Shown here: one piece after another, positions 12,881 to 25,520 of the stretch
Layout of the letters: every line of letters starts with the position of its first letter
Position numbering within the stretch: the first letter of the stretch is position 1
NCBI RefSeq assembly: GCF_901709675.1
Contig: NC_051091.1
Location: 5,738,967 to 5,802,966 of the forward strand
Source of the DNA: Syngnathus acus
Taxonomy: Eukaryota > Chordata > Actinopteri > Syngnathiformes > Syngnathidae
Direction of reading: 5' to 3'
DNA length: 64,000 bases
Position numbers and translations under genes: made by a program
The notes under the pieces: model-generated
The model's input: only the letters and a program-made list of their open reading frames with translations
The model's database searches: none
What the model was told of the DNA's origin: nothing

Positions 12881-15770
12881 TGATGCAAGTGTGCACGAGA
12901 CAGATAAAAACACAATAAAAAAAAAAGTGGGGTAGTAGAAGAAGAAGAAAAACAGCCCATTCTCGTTATTGTTATTTATAGCCACCCGATTTAAAGTTAG
13001 TCCAGTGAAAGAAAAAGTGGTTTGGCTGAATAAAAAAACAAAAAAAATAGTCATAAGCTATTTGCTTAACACTTTTTTATTGCTTATATTTAAGTGGTGA
13101 CTAAAACACTGGTATCCTTTGACACTTACTAAAAAATATTGTGTACGCTTCACACGGGCACCTTGTAAATTCCATTCCGAGCCAGATTTAAATGAAAACA
13201 GCAATGACGAGTGCAGTCACTTTCTACGACTTGGACACAGCGATGGCAACATGCTTTCTGCGAGTTGCAGTTTTGAGACAAATCAAGCCAATTAAATAAA
13301 TGTACTTTGGTCTTCTGTCTTTTACAGGCCGCATATGTGCATGAGCAAAACCAAGGCCGCCTGGGTGTGAGTGCAATGAGTCACATTTCAATGACATCAT
13401 TTGAGTTGAGAATTGATGTCAAAAGTTGGGTAATTGCGCTGACCATCGTGTCACCGTACACCTTTGCAATTACCGCGTCACTCACCCATTAAGGCTCATT
13501 ATCTTTCGGAGAGCCCGGCAGTCTACGCACGCACCCGAACCCAGACACCAAAAGCATTCGTGCAAACCTTTATGCTAATTGCTAACAGGCACACAACGTG
13601 CGTAGCCCGCCGGAGTGCAACAGATGGAGCTTCTGTTGAGTGGAAGGGAACGCTGAGAATGACTTACACAAATATGATGATTGAGTTTCACGTGATGGGC
13701 GCGTGAGCATAGTGAAAAGTACATTCAGAGATGGGGCGGGCTGGTAAATGAAAAGTGCGGCGGCGCAGGGTTGGATGGCTTACTGGAAAAATACTGAGCG
13801 CCACTTGAATGGTGGAATTAGGGGCAATTCAGTGTCGGAGATGGGGCTTCGGCGTAGCCACCCTTTTACGGGATCAAAAGGTGGAAAATTTGAAGGAACG
13901 TTGCCTCTAATGTGACTCATAAAATCCAAGTGTGACACAATGGAATTCTCTTTGTTTAGCAAACTCTTAATATACTTTTCACTTTCTTTGGCGAGAACCG
14001 ACCAAAGATGAAGCCCCCTGCCACCTTTCCCCATTCACCTTATATGGCAGCTTGACTCCCTCTCGCCTCGAAGGCTTCATATTATCTCCGCGATCGCTTA
14101 TTCAATATTGCCGATGACTATCTCTGTTGACCAGCGGCCGCAGTCCTTTTATGAACAACCGGCACTCCTTTTACGCTTTTGATTTCACAGTGTAACAATT
14201 TCTTTTTGCTTTTGTTTCCAACAGGTAATCATAATTGACTTAATAATATGATTTAAGTCAACAACGTAAGGCGCCTTATCTTACCTTATTGACGTATTAA
14301 TATGATCTATGTAAACAATGTATTTGGAAGTATAAGTGTGGCACCTTATCCTTTCATCTCACATCATATTGGTCCGAAATACTCAAGTATCCCTTTTGTA
14401 TATGCGTTGAAAATATTTGATTCGCATTGAATAACGTCCCTCTAAATGCTTTGCTAATTACAAGTGCGTCAGTCTGTGGTGGTGTCCGCTCTCACTGTGT
14501 GGTGGAGCCACGGAGGCTGCACAAACATCTCAGAGGCCCCCGCGCTCCTTGTTTAATGAACATTGCAGGGGCCCGCTCAACGCACACACACAGAGCCCAG
14601 CTCGCAATCTGACAGACAGTGTCACGGGGGCCATGCCAATTATGTTTTCAGCGAATGTCCACTCATGCCTCCTTCATCTAAACCCCCCCGCCCAGCCGTC
14701 CCCACACCCTCCTCTGAGCCTAGACATAGAATAACAGGACAGAGATATGATTACTAATCTGCCCCCCCCAAGCCAAACACTAAAATGTTCAGATTTGTTA
14801 GTTCAGCCATCAAGAAGTGTTTCAAACTGAAGTGGGGGTCTTGGGCTCTGATGGTTTAATGAGACTTTGCAGCTTCAGATGTTTGTTTTTGTTCTGATTG
14901 CACCGCGTAAAGCTTGATGCGTCTCTGAGTGCTCTCTTGTCTTACTCTGTGCCCTGCGATCTACTTTTAATAGCCCTCATTTGTTGGCCAACGCGGGCCC
15001 GGTGCCGGCGGGCTGTGTACAACATGGGTAGAACATGAAGCGTGTATTTATGTGTGTTGTTTGGGAATAAATCCCACAAGGAGGGTTAGTGATGATCTGT
15101 CTCGGGAATTTGCGCACTCCTCCCGGGACTTTCTATTGCCGTCTTGTTTGTTTCCCATTTGGGATTGATGTGATGGAGCGCTCTCCTTGTGAGTGTATTC
15201 TGCTCGTGAGCACAGGTACTGCATCCACCAGACACGGAGGGATAAAGTTTCCATTTATCTACATGCCAGACATCACGTTTAGCTGAATACAGAGCAGGAG
15301 GCGGCAAGTCCAGCTTTGATTGAGAGCATCGTCACAGGAATTAATGTTGAGCGTTATTGTCAGACAAAATCCTTTCCGTCAGCTCCACTAATTGTCTTTC
15401 CTGATTAATGTTGAAACAAGCCAACCCTTTTCTTTGTCTTTTCAGAAATAGATGATCTTTTGAGGGGAATGGCTAAAGAATAAAAGAATAAAAAATAGAC
15501 CCTGTCCAGTAACAAAAAAAGGCTAGCTTCTCTTTTGGAATTGTACTTCTCAATGCAAAACCTGCCATCATATTCTTACATAACTTTTTCCATCATCATG
15601 ATTGAAATTCAAATCAATCTAATAAACCAACCCCTCTACATATACAAAAACAACACGGCCTGTGAATGTCATGTTCTTTGTTTTTTTTTTCAGCATTTGC
15701 TTTTTTTGTTTCATTTAGATGAAATATTTCTCGACTACAGCCCCGCATTCTTGGTTCCCTGCACTTGGGT
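12881..15770. other. Desert DNA, no gene seen
   Basis: No supportable gene occurs here. Texture alternates between AT-rich filler and small balanced islands, for instance 13370-13500 and 15310-15420. The latter contains GGAATTAATGTTGAGCG and TGATTAATGTTG. Open frames are short and unconserved in appearance. Confidence 0.5.
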
Positions 15771-15777
15771 TCTCCAA

Positions 15778-15802
15778 CCCCCCCCCCCCCCCCCCCCCCC
15801 CC
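15778..15802. repeat. Poly-C tract, 25 bases
   Basis: This is a pure run of 25 C residues and can form an i-motif or, on the other strand, a G-quadruplex. Its exact length is likely to be uncertain in assembly. Confidence 0.95.
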
Positions 15803-15889
15803 GATTCGTGACAGTAAAGCAACAGCGTGAGAGCTGCGAGAGGGCGATGTGCTTATGTCTTCATTTTGGGGCTAAGAGGATTATGACGC

Positions 15890-17110
15890 CCTTGAAAGAA
15901 GCGGCATGCAAAGTGACATGATTACGGGCGGGGTCACTTTCAATTTACAGTTTGAAGAGTTGCTGATCTTGGGCAGTCTCAGTGGCGCTCCGATGAGATC
16001 TTCTCGTGAAGCCTTGAAGCGGGGCTCCGCTGAAGACCTCCTCCACACACGCACCCCCTGCAGCACAAAGCTCTTTGGGCATAAGGAATACAATTAAATT
16101 CAGCTAAAGCGAGACCGAGGCCTGCTTGGGTGCAGCCTAATAGGCTTAGGATTGGAAAATAAATGTAATTGCGTGTTATTGGTCTGAAGTTAATCCGCCA
16201 TGCCTCGATAATAGAGTCCAGCTCAGTGAGAAGGGTCGAGCTCTAAGAAAGCCAACGGGGGGCTGCACTTGACTCTTAACAAGAGCCTAAAACGCCTCCT
16301 AAGTGCTCTGTGAGTCTTATCAAGTGCATGCTCTTATGTCAAGAGAGCGCACGGGCAGTGGCATGATGATTTCAGGACCACAGTGCAAAGTCATATAAGG
16401 TTTCATCCAAGTAACAAGCGGCGGTGTGAGCGGAGCGGCGAATGATTATTTTGTAACGATTATTACAGTTTTCAGACGTATTAGACGGGATTAATATGCA
16501 ATTACCCTGTCCGCCAATGACACCGGATCCGATTTCTAAGGTTGCGTTAAACGAGGCAAAGCGACTTAAAACGCTCCACTTGCTGTTTGCGTTCAGAAAT
16601 GGCTTCCAGTTGCAAAGCCATCCTGTGAACAGATTGTATTTTTCTCCTTTTCCCACCATAATTGGAAGCCCACTTTTGCCCCTTTTGTACATATTATTAA
16701 GTTGTTAGGACTATCAAGTCAGAGGTTGGCTGTTCAACCGCATTCAGCCACACGCATTGTTAATCCGTTGGCTGTTATTCCAAGTCGACAAGCTTTGGCC
16801 TCTCTCAAGGTTGTACGATACCTTGCAGCTGTGCACACGGTCATGGATGTGCTGCCACGAGATGGCTAAATTGCTCACCGTGTAAATAGGACCCAGATCA
16901 TCCTGCCTCCCAAAGTGCATGGAAACAGTTTTCTAACTTATTTCGTTTGGAGCCATCAGGAAAACCACGCACTTAATTTGAAGTCTCTCTTCTTAGCGCG
17001 ATTTGAATCTGTCTTTAATTTAGAAGGCACTTACTTTTCCCGACGTGCTTTTCCGAATGAGTACAAATAACCTCGGAAGGAGGCGTCATTTGACGGCTGC
17101 GGCATTGTGG
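15890..17110. promoter_or_regulatory. Candidate regulatory block
   Basis: This is about 1.2 kb of balanced, nearly repeat-free sequence. It contains AATACAATTAAATTCAGC near 16087, TAATAGGCTTAGGATTGG near 16138 and ATTAATATGCAATTAC near 16490. The inverse CCAAT and octamer-like cores are suggestive. There is no coding evidence in six frames. Confidence 0.35.
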
Positions 17111-18970
17111 CGGCTTCCGCTGTTACAAAAGTACACGCACACACACACATACACACTCACATCTTAATTCAGTGGCCTTCACTTGTTACGCTAAAACAGT
17201 TTAGACACACATGAATAGAAACTAAACATCCAAAACACAACCTGGATTTGGAAAAATAGAAAAATGACTCAAATACAAGATGCTGCCTGTTTAAAAAAAA
17301 AAAAAAAAGTATATATATAATTCATCTCTTTCTCTCTCCCTTCAAGTAGCAAGTTCACCCATCACAGACAATGTTTTTGTTTTTAATTTTTATTAGTTAG
17401 TAATTACACGTCGCTCTATAAGAGGATATACATTATGGAAAATATAGTAGGCCTACACGTTTTTCTGCCATGACGTCTTGTTGCTGGAACAACATTAGTT
17501 GACGCTTCAACTTCCTCTGAGACATTTTATGTCAAAATAAGTGCTTGTCTTGTTGAACAAGAACTGGCAGACAGTAATTAGCACAATCAGTTGTGGTTTT
17601 TTTAAATTTTATTTAAAGCAAAGAATCTCTTTGGATGCATTGTTGGCTCTTTGATCACGTGCTGATCACCTGTCTGCCTATCTGGAATGCTGCACACGCA
17701 AGGCCTCTGTTTAGTGTTGTGATTGTGTAGCCAAGCGTGCGGCAGATGAGCCTGAAGAACGAGTGGGGAGTTGGACGTTAGCCTTCCACCGCACAGTCTA
17801 GAAAAGCTGATAAAAGCCAGATTTAGTGGCACTCCTAAAACACAAGGCGAGGATCTAATTGTGCACTTATATCTACTCCAGGGCCCTGTAATAGGACCAC
17901 TAAATTTCCATCTCAAATACCACTGCCAACTGATGGTGATTCTTTCTGCCCTTTTAACTCTCTATGTGGGTTGACATTTACATCTTTAATATTCTTTGCC
18001 AAGGCACAGAACTATCATGAGGATTTATGGATAATTTATTTAAAAGAACAGAGCGCTGGTTGACCATACGGTGGAATGTTCTCTTTCAATATAAGCAATT
18101 TATCTGTTTTAGAATGACACCAAATATTTCCACAGCTTGGCTCTAAAAGATAATACGTGCTGCCGAAATACAGACGGACTCACAAAAGGATTCTGCAAGT
18201 ACGATCGAGGTCATTACATGATTAAACAGGTCCAAATTACCTTTCAGCTCTCAGGGTCATTTCAAGTACAAGTGATGCTGAAGTGAAAATGATTTGAAAT
18301 ACAACAATATTTTTCCCCCCCTCATTATCTGCATGTGGAAAAACAGACAATTACACAACAGTTGTGTTGATAATAAGTTAGATCAGCTATTGCACAATAA
18401 TACTATGCCAGTGAGCTTGTTGTTTTGTAAAACTACAGAATTATGGAAATGCTAATTTGGTTTAAAAGTATTTTGACTGGCCGATACATTCGAACATATG
18501 GCTTAAAAAAAATGGTGGCTTCATGGGAAACATGTTACATTTCTGTCTAGCATTTAGCCTACAAGTAAATTTCTTATTTAAGTACTAGTTGTAGACAACC
18601 ACTGTGCTTTGTCATGACCTTTGAAAAGGACTCCAATCGTAAAGTAGAAGGCAAAATAATAAAATAAACGTCAGTGTCCTTGTGCATGCATGAGACAAAA
18701 AGAGAAGTGGAGACGGCGAATGAGAGCGGGAGAGCAGACAGGAACCTCCCGGCCTATCTAAATGATTACAATGAACTCCTTTCAAGTCGCAGTGGCCAGC
18801 GCTGTGACTTGATATGATTTTTATCAGATGCTGAAATGCCACATTACCAAGTGGGCAGTAAATTATGTCTAAACCAATTACAGCGGGTCCCGGTGCGGCC
18901 CGGCGGTCACAGAAGGCCAAGCCGAGGGGAGGGAAGATGGAAGAGGAGAGGGGAGGGGTCGAGGGGAGGG
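17111..18970. other. Desert DNA, no gene seen
   Basis: The stretch contains a CA tract near 17134-17158, an A-run at 17293-17308 and AT-rich filler. Small balanced islands lie around 17620-17900 and 18740-18890. No splice-supported reading frame was found. Confidence 0.5.
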
Positions 18971-18977
18971 AAGTTGC

Positions 18978-19004
18978 GGGGGGGGGGGGGGGGGGGGGGG
19001 GGGG
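18978..19004. repeat. Poly-G tract, 27 bases
   Basis: A pure run of 27 G residues follows about 80 bases of GGGGAGGG-rich DNA, so the whole segment is a strong G-quadruplex candidate. It also creates an artefactual polyproline frame on the minus strand. Confidence 0.95.
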
Positions 19005-19274
19005 CAATGGCTTGAGTTTGTCTTGATTAGTGGGGTCTGGGGGCGCATGAGAGTCTGGCGATAAGCCCCATCGTGACGAGTGTGTCGTTGAAATACACAT
19101 AATGACATGTATGCGTGCCTGACAAATCAAAGGCGAGTATCACAGGGGAAAATATGTTTCAAAGCTGCCCCCTATAGATGCTAAACTTGTAAATCATTCG
19201 TCCTCAGTTAGCAAATTCTCATCGGTTGAATTGGTTTCATATCTCTGGCCAAAAATATTTTTCACTGTCAATAT

Positions 19275-19322
19275 AAATCTGAGGAAAGAAACAATTGTAA
19301 ATCTGAGGAAAGAAACAATTGT
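19275..19322. repeat. 24-bp perfect tandem duplication
   Basis: Two perfect adjacent copies of a 24-base unit beginning AAATCTGAGG and ending ACAATTGT occupy 19275-19298 and 19299-19322. The lack of divergence implies a recent event or an assembly artefact. Confidence 0.95.
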
Positions 19323-22320
19323 ACTGTATCCTTCACGTTATTTACGGGATGAGAATGAGCTTTTCTTTACGACAAATTAGTGTATCGCGACTGAGAAATT
19401 CCACTTCATCGAATACGTTTCACCTCAGAGAAATGGGCATGGACGAGTATGTGCGCCTTATCATGTCCATCCGACATAATTTGTTTATTCCGGTGTCTTT
19501 TTATGCACACCATTAGACTCTAAATTGGTGACTATAATCACATCATTAAGATAAAACGAAGAGCTCCATTTTAGGCTAATGGAATTGTTTTACCTTTTTT
19601 GTGGATTGACTTCTTTTACTATGTTTAACCTCTTTATAATTATAAAGTCTAGAATAGATGCCCTTAATCCTTTCATGTCTGCCGAACAAGATCGATCTTG
19701 TGTGTCATCACGTAACAATGCGGTTTGAACTCTAGTGTGACTTATTTTGGTTGAATTGCAAATTGTACCACTTCTAGGGCATTCCCCCTGTAGAGGTTTC
19801 ACTGTATTGTATTGACTCAATCCCTTGACAGCATAATGATTCAATCACCTAATTGACAAGAGTTTATCATCCATCATTGTGTCTTCTTTGAATTTGGGTC
19901 AACTTCAATGGTAATAGAAAGACTTTAAAAGTGATATGAAAACCCCCTTCTCGTTAGAGTGTTTATTCTGCCGATTCCCATATCCGTTTGTAGTCCGTTT
20001 CCCTCCCCATATTCCCGGATGCGAGCGACGTGGAGCCAGGAACAGACCGCAGATGAAAGCGGAGACCGGGGAGGGGATGGTAATGAAGTGGAGGGTAGAG
20101 ACAAGGGGTCTCGGCGGGGACTCTCATGCCCCTCGGGACTTGTTTGACTGTCAGACCGCGCTGGCCCCCACGTCCACAGCTCCCTGTGGAGAAGATGTGT
20201 CAGAGGATGTTGTGGGTCAAGCATGGGAAGAGGCCCAGCCTGCTCAGATAACGGCTTTCTGCTAAATTAGCAATGCTACATTTGATGTTTTCAAGTCAAT
20301 AATAAACGGGGAGTTTTCTCCACGGAGCTGTTTGTACGGGACTGTTTGGAAATAAAGTCTTTTTCTTCACTCAATCACATGACAGCAGTTAGACTGAAGC
20401 CAAAGCTTTGAAAATATCTCAAACTGGAGCATTTTATCTTTTATCTCCAGTAAACAGTAAACACATTCTAAAATGGAGAGTATGGTCGCGTGTGCTAACT
20501 CTTCCTACTTTTGTAGCTTGTGTACCTTCATAAACGGTATTCTGGTCACGCTCAGTGGGATCATAAACCGAGAACGCTCTTGTGTGACAAAAACACTTAA
20601 GAGGAGCTCACACACACAAACAAAGAACATTGCAAATAAGGAAACTCTGATGATTGGAGAGCTCAACACTCCAAAGAAAAAGATTTCCCCCCAGCGGTGT
20701 TGGTCTGACAGCACCCGTGAGCGGCAGACGATCGTTCCATAGCGACATCATCCTGCACGCAGCTCTGCTTTTGCTCAATAATTTACCACTTGGAAAGAGC
20801 CAATGGCCAATCTGCAGACAATCGTCCCCTGTAACATTATCTGGGCCCTGCTGATAAAATGCAGATGTGGCTCCTCTCAATGTGAATTTGTGACCCATTA
20901 AGAGGAGCCCCTCCTTTTTCCTCACGACTCCATCCGTCGTCTTGGCACAGACTGCCGGCCGCCTTTTTCATATGCATTCCCCCCGAGCAGTGCAGGTATG
21001 TGGATAGTATCAGGCTAACTAGCCACAATGGTGAATTTGTTCAACAAGGAGCAGCGCATTAGTTCAATCCAAGTGTGGCTCTCCCTCGCTTGGAGATCGG
21101 CGGGCTAGATTGGCGCTGCCTCCCCAGCGTCTCGTTGAGGGCTGGACAAAAGGTGAATTCAAGCTCTCCCTTTGAGCTTCAGGAGACCCGAGTCCGGTCT
21201 ATTGATGCCGCCTCCTCATTCGGCCCCCCAAACGTCTCCATTGGGCCTGTTGTGTCTCGGGAAAGCCGTTGCGGGACCTGTCCTATAAAAACGGCGTCAT
21301 CACGAAGGAGTGATCCATTCGCATGACTCATCTGAACTTTCCCACAGCAGTCGAGCAGCATTTATTTAATGGTAGGCTAACGTGATTGTTCTGGATAATC
21401 AAGCGGTTTAATTGCACAGCCGTTGGGGGTGACAAGTCACGGAACCAGTTCATCGAGGTCATCAAATGAACAACCTATCATTAGTCACCTGCGCTGGCAG
21501 CAAATCTACACTAATTTGTGCTCCAAAATTGTAATAATTTTAACAGTGTCAGGATTAATTGGGGTAATGATGCAGAAATGGCAAGAAGCCACACAGCACA
21601 GTTTTGGTCTTCAGTCAGTCTTGTCAGCTGTTTTTCTCTTCTGACAGTGGAAAATAAGTGCAGAAGGGTGATCATGTTCACGTTACTATTAACTCGTGTT
21701 CATTGTTGTCACACATTTTGAAATGAACCCAAATGAAGCAATTCATTAACAAAATGTACATTAACATTTATTTTTTTTACAATATGTGCCCCCACTAATC
21801 TAACCATGGCGTTCTGATTAATATAATCAATATATATATGTTAATATAAATAAAGTTGCATTGAGGTGAATTAAGCCAAGTTGCCGTTTTAAAATAAGAA
21901 CTTGAACTCAGTTCTTCCATTCTCTTCTGTTGGAGCTTCTGATGAATCCAGATTTCAGTACAGTTCCTGCATGTATCCTGCTTTTTATTGTTTATTATGA
22001 AAAACTCCAGCTGAGAAATAGACTGTTCATACAGAAAAGTGAGTGCTCGCTTATGTACAGCGTACATGATATTGATACACATGAGGAGGAAATTATTGAT
22101 AAGTTGTATCAAGTTTCTATTTACCTTTTGTCAGTTTGTGTCTAAACTGACATCTTTTGGTTTACGAGCAGTTGAGAGCATCTTGGAGTGTTTGTACAGA
22201 CGTTTTTATGTTGGAGTTGTAAATCTGTCCCTTCATCTGCAGGCAGTATTGCCTCTGACGTCGCTTTTACCTTTTCTGTGATCCTGCTTCACTGTGAATA
22301 GAGTGAGTTAAAGTCAAAGC
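19323..22320. other. Desert DNA with scattered candidate islands
   Basis: No gene is supported. Balanced islands occur near 20740-20900 and 21040-21620. The latter contains a perfect TATAAAA at 21284-21290 in a GC-rich setting and AGGATTAATTGGGG near 21551. A non-coding transcript start is possible but unproven. Confidence 0.4.
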
Positions 22321-22329
22321 TCTGGGCAA

Positions 22330-22540
22330 CAGAGGCGAGCATTATGGATGAGCAACTTGTGAAAAAGGCCCATTGAAAACAGGCCTGTGACAGTTTAATT
22401 GGTCGAATTAGTCACGATATTCAAATGGCCTCTGTTGACCAGCCAATGAGTGAAGTGTGTGCTGCTGCGGCCTGAGCCTGACCACAAAACTATGCAAAGC
22501 GGAGACACATTAGGCTTTCCCTTTCTTGCCAGCAACCCCA
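22330..22540. promoter_or_regulatory. Candidate conserved non-coding island
   Basis: This is a repeat-free island with GTTTAATTGGTCGAATTAGT (22395-22414), ATTCAAATGG and CAGCCAATGAG. It combines homeodomain cores and an inverse CCAAT box and ends at a T/C homopolymer run (22559-22584). Confidence 0.38.
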
Positions 22541-23460
22541 AGTCCGGCAGCAAAGCACTTTTTTTTTTTCTCCCCCCCCCCCCCTGAAAAAAGTTTCATT
22601 ACCACTTTCTGGCTACATTGAAAACTTCTTCAGAAAATCTGTCAGTTTGCTCCGTCTCCAACATAAACAGGTGTTACACCCAAAGCGCTGTGTTTGCTTA
22701 TGTCAAGGCTACGCTTACATATACAGACACTCAACACACTTTTAACATTCTCCTCAACGTTACAGTCGTGCAGAACTTGGCTGTTTCAAGAAGACAAATT
22801 AAAAGCATATAATTTTTCCGCTGAAAGACGCTCACTGTATCGCAGGTGTCGGCATCCAAAGCGGGCCTACACACACACACATACACGGAGAGTAAGCCAA
22901 ATGAGACATACATGCAAGACAGCCACAAAACATATTTGATGGCGTCACTTCAACGCCAGGCTCACATGGTTATAAAACATGCTGGCTGGCCATGCAGGTG
23001 GGCTGCAGCACGTAATAATAACTGATGACAGCTATATGACTTTGTGGGAGTCGATGTGTGTGTGTGTGTGGGGGGGTTGAAGTCGATAACATGCTTTTGT
23101 CTTCTTGTAGGAACAGAACACTGACTCCAAAAGCAATGCTGTGAATTTGAACTGATTTGTTCTGCCTCTGGCTGGGTTACACCCATGGGAATAAACTTTA
23201 ACATCTAATAGGAAAGGATGTCGCTACCATGACATCGCCTATTGGTGTCCGAGCCTTGAAGTTGACATTTTGACTGGTGCGTCAATTGAATTTTAGAGGA
23301 AGGATGGGCCAGCGTAACATCTTCTGCCTCTACGTTGCCCGAAAGATTATCATAATTCACACGTGATTCTTTTTTAATAATTGAGATCATAAGCTATTCA
23401 AGAATTTTTTTTACAGAGTCATTAATCTTTAAGCACCGCTATCTATTCCTTCAACAAATA

Positions 23461-23533
23461 TCCATTCACCTATTTTCTATAGTGTTTCTCCTCATTATGG
23501 TCATAAGTGAGCTGGAGCCTATCCCAGCTGTAA
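23461..23533. repeat. Degenerate teleost interspersed repeat fragment
   Basis: The phrase GAGCTGGAGCCTATCCCAGC, preceded by a CCATTCACCTATTTTCTAT-like start, is a hallmark of a repeat found throughout fish genomes. Only about 70 diverged bases remain. Confidence 0.6.
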
Positions 23534-23929
23534 CCATTAATGCTACCCAAAATAATAAATAAAAATGTAAGTGGTGCGAAGTGTAATTTAGCTCAAGGGC
23601 ACCAAGAAGTGGAATGACTCATTCATTCGGAAACAGCCTAAAGCTAAATGGACCAAAGTATTTGCTTTTGTTTAATTTAATCTTGTACAGTAGTCAATTT
23701 ATTTTTTATTTTTTACATTTTGGGTGTCTGATAAGAATAAGCCAAAATATAAAATGGATGGCCATATTAATACTGTTTTCATAGCGTGTCTTTGCTGTGG
23801 TGAACCGTCCTTGCTTCCCTTTTTATCTTTCTGATCGAGTAAAGCAATCCACAAAATAATAACCTTAAACGAGTGTATTGATGAAAAACAGTCAACTTTA
23901 AGCTATACGCTGTTGCTCGACACTAGTAC

Positions 23930-25060
23930 ATGTGTGACTTGGCCTGGAGCCACTTGACTCAGTCCAAGCTCCTCCAGAGGCCGTCCCGTCCACTTTCCTC
24001 CTCCCGCCTCTCTCCGACTCTCTCTATATAAATGCTTGGCAGTTTTACGCATGGCTGGGAGCAATTTCCCACAATGTGTAAATTAGTCAATCTCCCAAGT
24101 CAGTAAAGTGGCCTTTGATGGGGAGGACATTAATGAAGTGTACCATTAGGCCTCACATTTGTATTCTTAGGGGCTCTCCGAGCTTTTGATGTCGCGGGGG
24201 CCCCATGGCTGATTATCCACATGCCAGCGCCGCATGCCTCTGTTACTTGGAAGGCAAGGAAGGGAGGGAGTCCGAAAGGGGAGAATGCAAAGGTGCTGGA
24301 TGTTTAATGTCCTGGCTCTTCTTTGGCTGCCCCGCGGGACTGTTGGTGCTGGATATTAGCAATTGGCAAGAGAATGAAAGAAAGCGCAAAGGGAGAGACG
24401 GACCACTCAAAGGAGACTCTGGACTGGAGTTGGACTTTTCCCTGACACTTCAAAGTGCTGTCTGGACTAAATTGCTGTGGACCGCTTCATTCAGCCTAGA
24501 AGGTCTTTCCCTCGGCAGATGACAGTTGCATGGTGACAAAGTTCAATTGGCACTGGTAGGAGTGGAATGGGAGGGGGGCCCAGATCAAAGAGGAACCATT
24601 GTAATGGTTTTGTTCCGTGGAAAATTGCTTTTTGTCCGCGGCCTTTTCAAGCCAACTCCTGGCTCCAGTCAGAGTAAATGGGATTTTTAAACTCCCTTGT
24701 GTGGGTGGAAGACTGGAGGGAGGGGCCATTCTTAGCCTCAGGCTAAGGAACTCACCCCCCCCCCCCACACACACACACAACCACCACCTCTCCAAAGGCG
24801 TCCCCCACCTCTCTCTGCCCCTGACAATACAAGTCCGACTAATGTTGATGTTATTGTGCCTTTCATCTGAACCCGGCATCAAATAATCTTCAGAGAGAAC
24901 ATTTAGCTGAGTAATTGTGCAATTATGCTGATGCCGCCGACCAGAATAGTGCTCGGCTTTTACGTCTGAAAGTTTAAATGTATTGGATCAGCACTTTCCC
25001 TTCATAGTCACATGAGTTTCAATTGCTTTATCAATTCGACACTCATTTTCTCCTCTCCTG
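23930..25060. promoter_or_regulatory. Candidate regulatory block with TATA-like site
   Basis: A consensus TATATAAA occurs at 24025-24032 below a pyrimidine-rich stretch. Balanced islands follow at 24040-24240 and 24880-25040. The sequence contains GTAAATTAGTCAATC and CATTAATGAAGTG motifs. This could be an enhancer or the promoter of a non-coding RNA. No coding exon follows. Confidence 0.33.
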
Positions 25061-25410
25061 ATAACAGGAGCTGCAAGTTCATCTTGACTCCTTACTTATA
25101 TAAACCACAACCGGTTTAAATGTTCTTAGACTATTCATGTACTTTCCCCCCTAGGGTGCTCATGTTCTGTGGATGATGTCGCTTTTCTATTTGTTCCGCA
25201 AACATTCAATACATACTTTGCATGACCGACGCTTAATTAGCGTATCTGGTGTTACGTAGTACTTGTTGGTTGAGGTGTGGCACACCCCGGAGTTGCCTAT
25301 AATCTGCAATTAACCCCACAACGCATGTTTCGGAATGTGGGAGTGCCCACGTTAATATGTACGTTGATAATATAGTGTTCCACAAGCATGACTCAGCTAT
25401 TTAAAAAAAA

Positions 25411-25520
25411 GATGCAAAGTTACGACGTAAAGAGAATAATGTTATTTTTTACACATTTACATTTTTACATTTACAACAAAGATGCAAAGTTAGGATGTAA
25501 AGAGAATAATGTTGTTTTTT
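25411..25520. repeat. 70-bp-period tandem duplication
   Basis: The segment from GATGCAAAGTTA to AATGTT at 25411-25443 recurs from 25481 with only a few substitutions. Confidence 0.85.

Noticed and set aside
18612-19130. 172-codon minus-strand frame with a polyproline run
   Set aside because: The proline run is the translation of the poly-G tract; the rest is low-complexity.
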